Origin: Sporocytophaga sp.
Lineage (GTDB): Bacteria > Bacteroidota > Bacteroidia > Cytophagales > Cytophagaceae
Length of the DNA: 64,000 nt
Assembly: GCF_017745095.1 (NCBI RefSeq)
Contig: NZ_JAGHZZ010000060.1
Coordinates: 52,359 to 116,358 of the forward strand
Reading direction: 5' to 3'
Each line of letters opens with the position of its first letter. The stretch's first letter is position 1. Of the stretch, positions 50,294-60,009 are shown piece by piece. Made by a program: the position numbers and the translations under genes. Below the pieces are notes generated by a model, which had not been told where the DNA came from, ran no database searches, and was given only the letters and a program-made list of their open reading frames with translations.

Positions 50294-52477
50294 ATGATAA
50301 AGAAGATTACTTTACTAATAGTGTTATGTTGTATCTTATTGAGTAACCTCATAGCACAAACGCAACAAAATTATTGGGTTGTTCCTCCAAACAAAATAGA
50401 CTTTACCGGGACGCCAACTTCATCTTCCCTACCAGGAAGCCCTTCCGCTTCAACATATTTAAACAGTAATGGTGTATTTGATGAAAATGGAAACATACTG
50501 TTCTATTTACAGGATAACTCTGTTTATAATAGCTCAGGATCAACTATAGGAAGTCTTGCAAATTATGGATCCTATGTTGATTTGCAGGATGAGATTGCAA
50601 TCGTTCCTGTACCGGGAAGTTGTACAGAATGGTATGTAATCTATTCTAAACACACTGGTACTGTAGGTGTAGCACTATTATATTCTAAAGTCAATGTATC
50701 AAGTTCTGGAGTGGTAACATTTGTAAGTAACGGGAACTTAATTGAAACCAATACATCCAATTTAGTTGGTATTGCAGTATCCAGAATAAAAGCGGGCAAT
50801 ATAAGAAACCTGTATTGTGTGGCTTATCCTTCAGTACGTAGCTTCCAGATTAGCTCTTCAGGAATAGGATCTGGTTCTACAGTTGTTACATATTCCTTGT
50901 CTACTTTTCCGGACGGACTTAATAGCCTCAATACCCGTGAAGCTGAAATTTATGAAACTGTTAGCGGAGATTATATCTTATGGGGATCCAGTAATCTGAA
51001 TAAGGTTTTTGTATATGATCCAAATACAGCATTAGTTAATATAATAACCATACCGAGCACAACTCACGTAAATGGAGTTGAATTTTCACCAAATGGAACA
51101 AAAATTTACGCCTCAGTATATGGCTCTTCCGGAGGTATATACAGGATTACGGATTATACTTCTACTGCAACAGTAACGAGACTAACATCTGGAAGAGATT
51201 ATGAATTATCGCATCTTGAACTTGCAAGAGATGGTTATATATACGGAGTTAACCATCTAAGCACACCTACTGCTGGTAGACTTGGTAGAATTAACCCTTC
51301 AACTGATGTAATAAGCGCTTCAGCCTTATCAATTGAAATATATAGCACAGCCGTTTCTGGTCCTTCAGGAGCCGGTTATTACAGGTTACCTGATCAGGTA
51401 GACGGAGAAAACTATACTTACAATAGAGGTATTGGTGTTCCCATAATTACAAGCAGCACCATCAACGGGCAAAGCAATGCATCCCCAGGATGGAACACTT
51501 TTTATAATTGTGTCGCAATTAATCAAGTTGTGTCTGCTTCAGGTTCTCAAGGGAGGATCATACTTACAAAAGTAGATGCGAGTAAAAATGTAATTGTGGG
51601 CGGCAGCGCATTCTCAGCCACCACCAGCTGGAATACAATTGCATCTTTGAATGCGGATCTACGTACTTTTTCGGGAACCAGCAATCATCTTAATAGTAAC
51701 AATGGGTATTACAAACTGGAAATACAGGTGAAGAATTCCTGTGATAAAATCGAATCTGTTGTATGGTGGCTACAGGTTAATGCTACGCCTACTCCAGCTT
51801 CGGTATCATTTACTTTAAACGATTATGCTACTGCGGGTATTCCAGATGCTCCGGTGAAGACAATGACTGGACTTGCTTTGGGAATTTATTCTGGTTCTTA
51901 TAATTTAAATAACAGTTCCGGAACAGTAACTTACCATACTGTACAAATTGATCAGGTAGATGCCAGTGGAGCATACATTAGAACAATTCTTCCTACGACT
52001 ACCATAAATGTTGCAGGTGTATCAGGATTAACTTCCCTGGCCTTAAATGGAATCAATATTCCTGCAATTCCTGCCCTTAGTTGGGGAGGAGGTACGGGAT
52101 TCTTTGCAACAAAAGGTTATGGGAATTATTACAAACTGACTGTGGGTGTAGGAAATGATTGCGGAAGTTCGACAGACTGGTCTTATGTAAATATGAATTG
52201 CTATTGCAGATTAGCTAATCTGGCCGAAGAGAGCAATGGGAGTTTGGCATATCCTGTCCCTTTCGATTCTTATTTAATAATGAATGTTCCGAAAAATGAA
52301 TCTGTCAAAATCTCAATTATTAATTCGCTCGGGGAAAAATTGTACGATAAAGAATTTGATGCTTCTGAAACAAGTGGAGGAATGGTGGAGATTGAAACGA
52401 TAAATATGGATAAAGGTCTCTACATTTACAGAATGGAATCTAACGGTGAGTCTATTTCCGGAAAGATTATAAAATAA
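50294..52477 (+). CDS. Large secreted beta-propeller-like protein with T9SS sorting domain
   Basis: 727 residues from the ATG at 50294 (a GTG at 50264 is open but places ten residues before the signal peptide MIKKITLLIVLCCILLSNLIAQ). The N-terminal 350 residues look like a propeller (TYLNSNGVFDENGNILFYL, VNGVEFSPNGTKIYASVYGSSGGIY, ELSHLELARDGYIYGVNHL). The middle has two similar Ig-like stretches, each ending in GYYKLEIQVKNSCD or NYYKLTVGVGNDCG. The C-terminal 75 residues are a sorting-like domain (YPVPFDSYLIMNVP, ISIINSLGEKLYDKEFD, DKGLYIYRMESNGESISGKIIK). It is a likely T9SS cargo; the ligand is unknown. Confidence 0.72.
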   Translation: MIKKITLLIVLCCILLSNLIAQTQQNYWVVPPNKIDFTGTPTSSSLPGSPSASTYLNSNGVFDENGNILFYLQDNSVYNSSGSTIGSLANYGSYVDLQDEIAIVPVPGSCTEWYVIYSKHTGTVGVALLYSKVNVSSSGVVTFVSNGNLIETNTSNLVGIAVSRIKAGNIRNLYCVAYPSVRSFQISSSGIGSGSTVVTYSLSTFPDGLNSLNTREAEIYETVSGDYILWGSSNLNKVFVYDPNTALVNIITIPSTTHVNGVEFSPNGTKIYASVYGSSGGIYRITDYTSTATVTRLTSGRDYELSHLELARDGYIYGVNHLSTPTAGRLGRINPSTDVISASALSIEIYSTAVSGPSGAGYYRLPDQVDGENYTYNRGIGVPIITSSTINGQSNASPGWNTFYNCVAINQVVSASGSQGRIILTKVDASKNVIVGGSAFSATTSWNTIASLNADLRTFSGTSNHLNSNNGYYKLEIQVKNSCDKIESVVWWLQVNATPTPASVSFTLNDYATAGIPDAPVKTMTGLALGIYSGSYNLNNSSGTVTYHTVQIDQVDASGAYIRTILPTTTINVAGVSGLTSLALNGINIPAIPALSWGGGTGFFATKGYGNYYKLTVGVGNDCGSSTDWSYVNMNCYCRLANLAEESNGSLAYPVPFDSYLIMNVPKNESVKISIINSLGEKLYDKEFDASETSGGMVEIETINMDKGLYIYRMESNGESISGKIIK

Positions 52478-52496
52478 CTGTTTTGATAAAAAAAGC

Positions 52497-52525
52497 AAAA
52501 ATCCTGGCAATCAACCAGGATTTTT
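52497..52525 (+). terminator. Terminator hairpin
   Basis: A perfect 11-bp stem AAAAATCCTGG/CCAGGATTTTT (52497-52507 with 52515-52525), 20 bases after the stop of the T9SS cargo gene. Confidence 0.85.
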
Positions 52526-52609
52526 ACTTTTCAGAAAAGTGAGAAAATAAATAATATATTTAAAATACTTATGCAAACTTTACGTTTTGTCAGGGTATTT
52601 TTATGCGTT

Positions 52610-54475
52610 ATGAATAAGAAGTTACTTCAAATCTTATTTTTCATATTGGCCCTCCCGCTTTGGACAAATGCTCAACAAAATTTAGTACGTAATCCAAGTT
52701 TTGAAGAGTACTTCCCTTGCTCCAATAATGCTGGTGATGGTTATTGTTATCCAAGTTGTTCAAATAGAGGACTACCGAGTCCTGGATATTATAAAAATTC
52801 TAATACTAAGTACTGGAAATCTGTATCAACGAATGGAGTGCGTTATTTTACGGCCTGCAATATTAATGATATCATATTTACCCAGTTTGATATGGGTTGG
52901 TATAAACCCAGATCAGGAACATCTTTTATAGCTATAAGCACCTATAAAAGTAGACAATATGCGACTACTCGTCTTTCCGAACCATTGGAGGCAGGCTGTA
53001 AGTACGAAGTGTCTCTTTATGCAAAGCTGATCACAAATATTGACAGTCGACATATTGTATTTTCATACGAATGCGCGACTATAGCTACAGATGGTCTAGG
53101 GATTCATTTATCAAAAGATAGCATATATGACCTTTCTTTTCCAAGTAGTGGTACTTTTTATCACCTTACCCCTCAAGTAGAAAATCCTGCTGGAAGTTTG
53201 CTTCAGGATTCCGTCAGTTATGTCAAAATCTCAGGAGTATTTATAGCAAACGGAGATGAGGAATATCTTACCATTGGAAATTTCAGAGATGACCAGCATA
53301 CGCTAACCTTTCGACCTATTGGAAATGTTTCGAACGGAGGTTGTGGTACTTACTTAATTGATGATATTTCTGTAATAAAAATTACTCCGGAGATTGACCT
53401 TGGAAATGATATTACAATATGTAGAGATTCAATCATAAACATCGATGCACCACCTATTTTTGATAACTATTTATGGTCAACTGGAGAAACTTCATCAGGT
53501 ATTGAAGCAACTTCTTCCGGTGAATATTGGGTGAAAGCGGATTATGGCTGCATCAGCAGTACCGATACTATAAATGTTAGTGTTCGGGATCCGTTTCCTG
53601 ATCTCTTTCAAATAACTGCAGATACCTTTCTTTGCCCTGATCAGATTCCTTATAGTATTTTTGCCTCCTCTGGTTATGACACATACCGTTGGTCTACAGG
53701 GGGCATTTATGATTCAATTGTAGTTTCCTCTAAAGGTAAGTATTCCATAGAGGCTAAATATGCATGCGGTATTGTAAAGGATACAATCGATATTGATATT
53801 TATGAACCACCAGCCTCTTTAATTATTCCGGCAAAAGATACAACCATCTGCAAAGGAACATCTATTACTTTAAGCACTATTCCCGGCTTCAAACATCATC
53901 TCTGGAGTAGCGGAACTAATAATTCAACAATTACTGTAGACAGTGCAGGACGATATCTGCTAGCTGCCTATTCTCCTGAAGGATGCCCGGTTGAGGATTC
54001 TATTAAAATCAGCATTAAAGATCTTCCAAAGCTCAATATTGGAAATGATACAATTATTTGCGAAGGACAATCCCTGGGTATATTGGCGACAGCAAACGGA
54101 GTGGATAATTTTGTTTGGGATGACGGAAGCATTGAATATGAACGAAGATTCACTAAGTCTGGCAGATATTGGGCAAAAGCCCAAAACCTATGTGCTACGG
54201 TCTCAGATACTATAATAATTGATTTTAAAGATTGCACTCCATTTATTCCCAATCTCATTACCCCTAATAATGATAACAAGAATGACGGGTTAAAAGTTGT
54301 TACATCTGTCCATCGCGATTTCAAAATAGAGCTATATAACAGATGGGGGCAGAAAATAGCAGAAACTATCGGAGATGAATTCAAAGAACCAATTAACAAT
54401 GGGATTTATTATTATTGCGTTCATGATCCACTACTCAATAAGATCTATAAAGGATGGATTGAAGTAATTCAGTAA
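52610..54475 (+). CDS. Secreted multi-Ig-domain protein with T9SS type B (gliding-associated) C-terminus
   Basis: 621 residues from the ATG at 52610, with signal peptide (ending WTNAQ). It opens NLVRNPSFEEYFPCSNNAGDG, the start typical of Bacteroidota secreted proteins with a jelly-roll-like domain rich in Cys (to about 270). Four Ig/PKD-like repeats follow, each with L-G-N-D-x-x-I-C then YxWSxGxxxxxIxxxxSGxYWVxA and a ...DTIxIxI end. The last 85 residues are the gliding-motility-associated C-terminal domain: FIPNLITPNNDNKNDGL, IELYNRWGQKI, GIYYYCV, KGWIEVIQ. Export by T9SS and surface attachment are expected. The substrate is unknown. Confidence 0.82.
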   Translation: MNKKLLQILFFILALPLWTNAQQNLVRNPSFEEYFPCSNNAGDGYCYPSCSNRGLPSPGYYKNSNTKYWKSVSTNGVRYFTACNINDIIFTQFDMGWYKPRSGTSFIAISTYKSRQYATTRLSEPLEAGCKYEVSLYAKLITNIDSRHIVFSYECATIATDGLGIHLSKDSIYDLSFPSSGTFYHLTPQVENPAGSLLQDSVSYVKISGVFIANGDEEYLTIGNFRDDQHTLTFRPIGNVSNGGCGTYLIDDISVIKITPEIDLGNDITICRDSIINIDAPPIFDNYLWSTGETSSGIEATSSGEYWVKADYGCISSTDTINVSVRDPFPDLFQITADTFLCPDQIPYSIFASSGYDTYRWSTGGIYDSIVVSSKGKYSIEAKYACGIVKDTIDIDIYEPPASLIIPAKDTTICKGTSITLSTIPGFKHHLWSSGTNNSTITVDSAGRYLLAAYSPEGCPVEDSIKISIKDLPKLNIGNDTIICEGQSLGILATANGVDNFVWDDGSIEYERRFTKSGRYWAKAQNLCATVSDTIIIDFKDCTPFIPNLITPNNDNKNDGLKVVTSVHRDFKIELYNRWGQKIAETIGDEFKEPINNGIYYYCVHDPLLNKIYKGWIEVIQ

Positions 54476-54602
54476 ATGAAAAAGAGAAGAAACTGTTCGA
54501 AAGACTTAAAAAAAACTTTGAAAGCTATAATAAAGAAGTCAAAAGATCCGCAAATTTAAAAAATCCGGAGGAAACGTTTGTGGATGGAAAATGCTATACT
54601 TT

Positions 54603-55220
54603 CTATAAAGAATAATAGTCTTCCTTCTCATGAGAAAGTACTTTGATCAGTTTCATTCTAACAAGATTTACCAGGATTTTCCCAGCTCTCCAGCGGGATA
54701 TATTGGCTATTTTACAAAATGTTTTTAATGTGACTCTGTCATTCTGTTCCAGATATTCTAAAAGAATTTTCTCTGCTTTACCAATTGTAATCTGAGCGTC
54801 AAAACCTCTGGTATCACTTTTCATAACATCCAGCATGACTTTACTCGCAAGCAGGCATTGGTCTTTCACCCGAATATAAGCCCACCATTTTCCATCTTCC
54901 CCCTTAGAGTAATGAGGTTTTTCATCACTTTCCGGAACTTCCGCAATCAAAATACTTTTACCGTCAATTATATCTTCCGTAAAATTCATTTTTATTTCTG
55001 GTTTGCAGAAAAATGAAGCAGCTCCTTCGAGCATGTGTCTCTCCTCCTCTGCCTTAGCGCCGGCAATACTTCCATTATCCCTCACTCCTACTAATATCCT
55101 TCCCCCCTTTGTATTTGCAAATGCTACTATAGTCTTGGCAATCTTTTGAACACTGCCTATTGTTTGTTTAAAGTCAAGCACTTCATTTTCTCCAAGCCTT
55201 ATCTGTTGCCTGATACTCAT
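54603..55220 (-). CDS. AlbA_2 (Schlafen-like) domain protein
   Basis: A 205-residue protein. The N-terminal domain has LGENEVLDFKQTIGSVQKIAKTIVAFANTKGGRILVGVRDNGSIAGAKAEEE, the AlbA_2/Schlafen pattern (E...DFK and FANTxGGxIxxGVxDxGxxxG), followed by ILIAEVPESDEKPHYSK and WAYIRVKDQ. The C-terminal 70 residues look like a winged-helix (TLKTFCKIANISRWRAGKILVNLVRMKLI). Most AlbA_2 proteins are regulators with a C-terminal HATPase-like part; here it is replaced by a helix-turn-helix. The domain may bind nucleic acids. It is a lone gene with repeats upstream. Confidence 0.8.
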   Translation of the reverse strand: MSIRQQIRLGENEVLDFKQTIGSVQKIAKTIVAFANTKGGRILVGVRDNGSIAGAKAEEERHMLEGAASFFCKPEIKMNFTEDIIDGKSILIAEVPESDEKPHYSKGEDGKWWAYIRVKDQCLLASKVMLDVMKSDTRGFDAQITIGKAEKILLEYLEQNDRVTLKTFCKIANISRWRAGKILVNLVRMKLIKVLSHEKEDYYSL

Positions 55221-55221
55221 T

Positions 55222-55249
55222 TTTTAAGTTCTAAGTTTTAAGTTCTAAG
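55222..55249. repeat. Two tandem 14-bp repeats
   Basis: TTTTAAGTTCTAAG occurs twice (55222-55235 and 55236-55249), followed by a partial third unit (TTATAAG). They begin two bases before the start codon of the AlbA_2 gene on the minus strand, so they lie in its 5' region. Confidence 0.7.
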
Positions 55250-55348
55250 TTATAAGAAAAAAGCCATAAACTGAAAGTTGAAAGTAGATATTGAAAAACA
55301 TATTTTTTCAATATCTGCATACTTATACAACTGAGTTTTAAAGTAAAA

Positions 55349-55392
55349 ACCCAATGTTTAAGTTCCCAGAGGCATGAACTTAAACATTGGGT
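55349..55392. terminator. Perfect 17-bp inverted repeat, bidirectional terminator
   Basis: ACCCAATGTTTAAGTTC (55349-55365) pairs exactly with 55376-55392 around a 10-base loop, with T runs on both sides. It closes the TonB receptor operon on the minus strand. Confidence 0.85.
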
Positions 55393-55450
55393 ATATTTTT
55401 TTAATAAATTTGTTGAACTTAAAACTTAATAATTATCACTTATAACTTTA

Positions 55451-57829
55451 TTAAAACTGCACCTTATACCCCATGTATGGAAACAATCCAAGCTGATAAT
55501 AAGTCTTTACCTCTTTCTTCTTATTATCCCACTCCTGTGTTAATACATTTTGAGTATTTAACAAATTGTCCGCAGCTATAAAGAAATTATGATTTGATTT
55601 TGGCTTGTTAAGTCTGTATGAAATCTTCAAATCAGTTCTGAAATAATCTTTTAGCTGTGTTTCATAAGCTTTGCTATAATCATATACTGCTTCACCCTTT
55701 TGAAGAGATGCTTGTACATTTACTGGTATTATTCTTCTTCCTCCTGATGATGTCACCTTAAAATCTACTGATATCAGTTTTTTATTATTTGCATCAAGGT
55801 GGAACTCTTTTCCTGCAAGGCCATTGACAACATATCCGATGTTAAAGGCTGAGTTTCTCCATATCCCATCTGAACCCTGATATTCAGATTTCAGAAGTGA
55901 CAAATTCGTTAAGAAATAATAATCCTTATTGAAATATCTTTCCAATGTCAACTCAAGTCCATAATTTCTGCCTTTACCAGTATTTACAGTGCTGTCAAGA
56001 ACATAGAAACCATATTCAGCTCCTGTATTTAAGATGGAATATACTCCCGCTCCATCCTCATGTGAAATGCTGACAGGGACATTATACATATGCTGATAAT
56101 AGGCTTCCGTTTTAAATTTCAGATTTTTTGTTAAAGACCTTTGATACCCACCAACTAAATGAAGACTTTTGGTAAAACCCACATTTTTGTTTGGCTGATT
56201 ATAGTTACCTGTTTTATCATCATAGAATCTAAACTGATAAATAAACAGATCCTGAGCCTGACTATGAAGACCGGTGGCTAAACTTATTCTATCCCTTTCA
56301 GTAACCATATATGTCGCGGATAATCTTGGCTCCAGAGACTGGCTACCGTTGAGTGCCAGGCGTTGATAATATAATCCGGAATTTAAGGTCAGCTTTTCAG
56401 TAACTCTGAACTGCCAGTGAACAAAAGACTGTAATAGTCCAGTGTTACCTTTTTGCTGTAATCCCTTTTTGAACAAACTATCGGAGTCATCAAAAATATT
56501 TGAATTATTATTGTAGAAGATATTCCTGTAAATGATTCCTCCTTTTACAAGATTTCTTCTGTTTAATTTGTGTGTAATGGTATAGTTTGCAATGTGCTGG
56601 CCTTCGGTATTAGATATATCAAAATCAAAAAACTCAGGTTTGCTATCGTATATTTTTGAGCTTACCACTTTAATACGACTTCCGGAGGTACTAAGTATTA
56701 ACCTACCCGTTGTTTTGGAAGTAATGTTGTGAGTGTTAGAAATACCAGCAGCATACATATTAGATGAAAAATTATCTGTTGTAAATTTGTACGGATCATT
56801 CGGATCTATTTCTACTTCAGGATCTTTAATGTATATCTTGCTTTTACCACCAATTCCCCAAAGCGTAAAAGTACCGGCCTTTTTCGTTGGGACATTTATC
56901 TTTATTGATCCATCTTGAAACTGAGGAACACCGTTGGTTCCAAAGCTTACTCCTATTTTATTCAAAGCTTCAAATGAGAGAAATCTATAACTGGCGATAT
57001 ATGAACTTCCTGATTTTTTTGATATAGGACCTTCAGTTGCAATCTCTAGGCCATTCAGCCCTGCCTGAATAGTATGTTCTCTCTTTTCATTATTTCCGTT
57101 TCTTAACTTCACATCAAATACAGCAGCAGTTTTATTACCATATTCTGCAGGAAATGCACCTGTGAGAAAATCTGAATTCGCAAGCAGGTTGTTATTCAGG
57201 ATACTGAAGGCTCCACCACTATTTCCTGTGAAAGTAAAATGGTTTGGATTCGGAATATCAACACCTTCAAGTCTCCACAAAACACCTATTGGCGAATTAC
57301 CTCTAACAATGATATCATTCCTCTGATCTCCTCCACCGGCAACACCGGCATAGTTAGATGCCATTCTACTTGGGTCCTGTCTTGATCCGGCAAATCTGTT
57401 TATTTCTTCTGTGCGAAGATTTGTTGCGCTGACAACAGCTAGCTGGTTATTGGCCTGTGATTTATCTTTCTGCCCAACTACAACTACTTCTTTTACGTTC
57501 TCTATCTCTTCTTCCATGTCCAAATTCAGGATTACTTCTTTTCCTGACGTCACCAACACGTTTGCCGAACCTCCCTCCTTGTATCCGGCATACATTATCT
57601 TTATTTCGTGTCTACCAAGAGGTACATTATCAAATCTAAACCTACCATTCTCATCTGTAGCTGTTCCCATTGGAGGATCAGTACTTGTGATCACCACGTT
57701 TACTCCTGGCAGTGGTGATTGAAGATTTTTATCTATAACAGTTCCTCTGATAGTCTGAGTCACTTGTTGTGCTATTGCCGAAAAATTTAGGCACAGCAAT
57801 GCCATTATAAGGCTAAAAATTAGTCTCAT
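55451..57829 (-). CDS. TonB-dependent outer membrane receptor (carboxypeptidase-regulatory N-terminus)
   Basis: A 792-residue receptor. The signal peptide ends SAIAQ. A carboxypeptidase-regulatory-like domain follows (IRGTVIDKNLQSPLPGVNVVITSTDPPMGTATDENGRF to about 105), then the plug (VKEVVVVGQKDKSQ, RNDIIVRGNSPIGVLWRLEGVDIPNPNHF, GAFPAEYGNKTAAVFDVKLRNGN) and a barrel with aromatic-ended strands closing with YKVQF. There is no STN signalling domain at its N-terminus, although it sits with FecR and sigma genes; the STN is in the neighbouring protein. The substrate is not evident. It is the last gene of the operon. Confidence 0.88.
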   Translation of the reverse strand: MRLIFSLIMALLCLNFSAIAQQVTQTIRGTVIDKNLQSPLPGVNVVITSTDPPMGTATDENGRFRFDNVPLGRHEIKIMYAGYKEGGSANVLVTSGKEVILNLDMEEEIENVKEVVVVGQKDKSQANNQLAVVSATNLRTEEINRFAGSRQDPSRMASNYAGVAGGGDQRNDIIVRGNSPIGVLWRLEGVDIPNPNHFTFTGNSGGAFSILNNNLLANSDFLTGAFPAEYGNKTAAVFDVKLRNGNNEKREHTIQAGLNGLEIATEGPISKKSGSSYIASYRFLSFEALNKIGVSFGTNGVPQFQDGSIKINVPTKKAGTFTLWGIGGKSKIYIKDPEVEIDPNDPYKFTTDNFSSNMYAAGISNTHNITSKTTGRLILSTSGSRIKVVSSKIYDSKPEFFDFDISNTEGQHIANYTITHKLNRRNLVKGGIIYRNIFYNNNSNIFDDSDSLFKKGLQQKGNTGLLQSFVHWQFRVTEKLTLNSGLYYQRLALNGSQSLEPRLSATYMVTERDRISLATGLHSQAQDLFIYQFRFYDDKTGNYNQPNKNVGFTKSLHLVGGYQRSLTKNLKFKTEAYYQHMYNVPVSISHEDGAGVYSILNTGAEYGFYVLDSTVNTGKGRNYGLELTLERYFNKDYYFLTNLSLLKSEYQGSDGIWRNSAFNIGYVVNGLAGKEFHLDANNKKLISVDFKVTSSGGRRIIPVNVQASLQKGEAVYDYSKAYETQLKDYFRTDLKISYRLNKPKSNHNFFIAADNLLNTQNVLTQEWDNKKKEVKTYYQLGLFPYMGYKVQF

Positions 57830-57882
57830 CGTCTTAGTTTTTTTAAATGTGTTTTACTTGAGTTTTCTGGTTGTACTAAAAA

Positions 57883-59928
57883 TCAGAATCTGATACCGGC
57901 GTTAAATCCGGGCCACATTTTCACATTTGTATTATCTTTGCGTCCTTTATCGACACGGCCTGCATAAGTCTCATTAAAGACTGTCCATGGAGCTATATTG
58001 GAGCCGTATTCGTTCTTATCAGCATCGTAAATCTGTGATACCATTACGTTAAAAGTAGGACCAAAGAATAATGTCGTTCTCTCTCCTAATGTTATTCCAA
58101 CATTTACTTTTAGCTGGTTAAGTAAATTCATTTTGTTTGTCCAAACTCCATCTTCATTGATGTGGTAAGCAATAGCATCTATATTTACAGAAACCTTTTG
58201 ACTTGCCTTTAATTCAGAACCGAATCCTACTCCATATCCTGTTCTGAACTTGCCTCCATTGTTGAGTTGAGCACCGACAGCAAAGATGTTATAAAAACTT
58301 CTGGAACCTCCCATTTTGAAAGCAATGTTTCCATACAAGGTCTCTGAACCCCAGATTTCAAATCTGCGATATCCTTTTTTTGCTAAATTAAGAATACCAA
58401 TCTGAGCACCATCAACAGTATCAGCAATATTAATCACACCTATCTGAACACCTTTTACCCTTTTGGCAACATTGATGAAACCTGAAGCCTGTGCACCTCT
58501 TAAATCACCTGTAGTATTCATAAAACCAGCTAACTGACAACCTTCAGAGTTATGTTTAGCAACACTCATGAATCCTGCAGCCTGAATCCCTTTGTGGCTT
58601 CCATTAGCAACGTTTATGAATCCTGCCAACTGAGGGCCGGTTACCATACCGTTGGCAACATTTGCCAACCCTGCACATTGCGGACCATACATGTATCCGT
58701 TACTAAAATTTACCAATCCAGAAAACTGACCACCAAGGCTATTTCCTCCTGAGCTGTTTACCAATCCTGCAGCCTGAAAGCAATACATGCTATCTTTGGC
58801 AGTATTCACAAGACCACTAACTTGAACACCTTCGACATATCCCGAAGATATATTGGTAAGACCAGCAATTTGTGCACCTTTAACATTCTTTCCCACTATG
58901 TTTGACAAGCCTGCAACCTGCACACCATTTACAAATTCCTTTTCAACATTTACTAGTCCACCAAATTCCGCGCCGTCCAAACCTCTTGAAGTACCTGCAA
59001 GGATATTTAATGAAGCTTTGTTTACAACTTCCGATGCATAAGCTCCATTGGTACTCATCGGAGGAACGAAGCTTACGGAAAGCGGTACGGTTTTATAAGA
59101 AGCAGAGTCTGCGCGTTGCTCTTCTTTGCCAGAAAGCGAATCTGCAGGACTATCAGATTTTAATCTTTTCCAAACGCCTACCGGAGCCCTGTTTTCAATA
59201 CTATCAGCAATCTCATTTAACTCCTCTCTAAGTTTGTGAGAAATCGTTTTAAAGCTGCTTTTAAAATCTTCCTTAGTTTTCTTGTTTCCCCCGGAATTCA
59301 GGCTATCCATTTTGGTAAGATATTCATCCCTCAACCTCCTTTTCTCCAATAAATATTGTTTACGCAGACTCACTACATCATCTCCTTTTGGCTTCTTAGC
59401 CTTTAACATGGGAGCTTTTACAGTTGTATCTGAAGATACAATGAGCGTTTCCTCAAGTTTATCACTGGTTTCTGGTTGTACTTCGTCTGCATGTTCGTCT
59501 TCTTCAACATCTTCAGCTTTATCAGTGCTCACACTGTTTATCGTAATTGAATTCGCATTTTCTACGATCACAAATGAAGTAGCTCCTTTTCTTGAATCAG
59601 CAGTGGCATCAGCCGTTTTCTTAACTGCTTTCTTTTTCAGTACGACCTGATTTCCTACTACAGAGTAATTCACGTTATGTTCTGTAAAGACTAGGTCCAG
59701 GACTTCTCTCAATGATTTACCCTGAACATTCAGAGATACATTTTTGTCAAGCGAAACCATATTATTCGAATAGGAAAATCTTATTCCATATTTTTCAGTA
59801 ATGGTTTTAAGTATTTCGCTTTGCTTAGCCTTCATCTTAAGTGTTACCTTTGTATCCAGCGATGGCTGAGCCTGCAAGGAAAAGTTAAGACAAAGTAATA
59901 GTATGATAAGGATTTGAATAAGCCTCAT
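57883..59928 (-). CDS. STN-domain protein with 13 surface repeats (LA_2272-like)
   Basis: 681 residues. After a signal peptide (ending SLQAQ) comes an STN domain (LDTKVTLKMKAKQSEILKTITEKYGIRFSYSNNMVSLDKNVSLNVQGKSLREVLDLVFTEHNVNYSVVGNQVVLKKK). An acidic spacer and a coiled-coil region (about 195-250) follow. From about 310 to 530, 13 repeats of about 20 residues read GxQxAGLxNxxxGxxxG (examples GVQVAGLSN, GAQIAGLTN, GPQLAGFIN, GCQLAGFMN). The last 130 residues are amphipathic strands ending GIRF, like a barrel. STN domains normally talk to FecR; here it is separate from the TonB receptor. The gene precedes that receptor by 53 bases. Confidence 0.75.
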   Translation of the reverse strand: MRLIQILIILLLCLNFSLQAQPSLDTKVTLKMKAKQSEILKTITEKYGIRFSYSNNMVSLDKNVSLNVQGKSLREVLDLVFTEHNVNYSVVGNQVVLKKKAVKKTADATADSRKGATSFVIVENANSITINSVSTDKAEDVEEDEHADEVQPETSDKLEETLIVSSDTTVKAPMLKAKKPKGDDVVSLRKQYLLEKRRLRDEYLTKMDSLNSGGNKKTKEDFKSSFKTISHKLREELNEIADSIENRAPVGVWKRLKSDSPADSLSGKEEQRADSASYKTVPLSVSFVPPMSTNGAYASEVVNKASLNILAGTSRGLDGAEFGGLVNVEKEFVNGVQVAGLSNIVGKNVKGAQIAGLTNISSGYVEGVQVSGLVNTAKDSMYCFQAAGLVNSSGGNSLGGQFSGLVNFSNGYMYGPQCAGLANVANGMVTGPQLAGFINVANGSHKGIQAAGFMSVAKHNSEGCQLAGFMNTTGDLRGAQASGFINVAKRVKGVQIGVINIADTVDGAQIGILNLAKKGYRRFEIWGSETLYGNIAFKMGGSRSFYNIFAVGAQLNNGGKFRTGYGVGFGSELKASQKVSVNIDAIAYHINEDGVWTNKMNLLNQLKVNVGITLGERTTLFFGPTFNVMVSQIYDADKNEYGSNIAPWTVFNETYAGRVDKGRKDNTNVKMWPGFNAGIRF

Positions 59929-60009
59929 TAGTGAAATGAATTAATAAATTAAATGATTTTTACCTGCGTAAACTCAACCTAAATAGGTGTTACACGCTCT
60001 GTTGATTAA

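Noticed and set aside
53960..54399. Long frames on both strands inside the multi-Ig protein gene
   Set aside because: They overlap a clear T9SS cargo gene whose repeats and C-terminal domain read well in the annotated frame.
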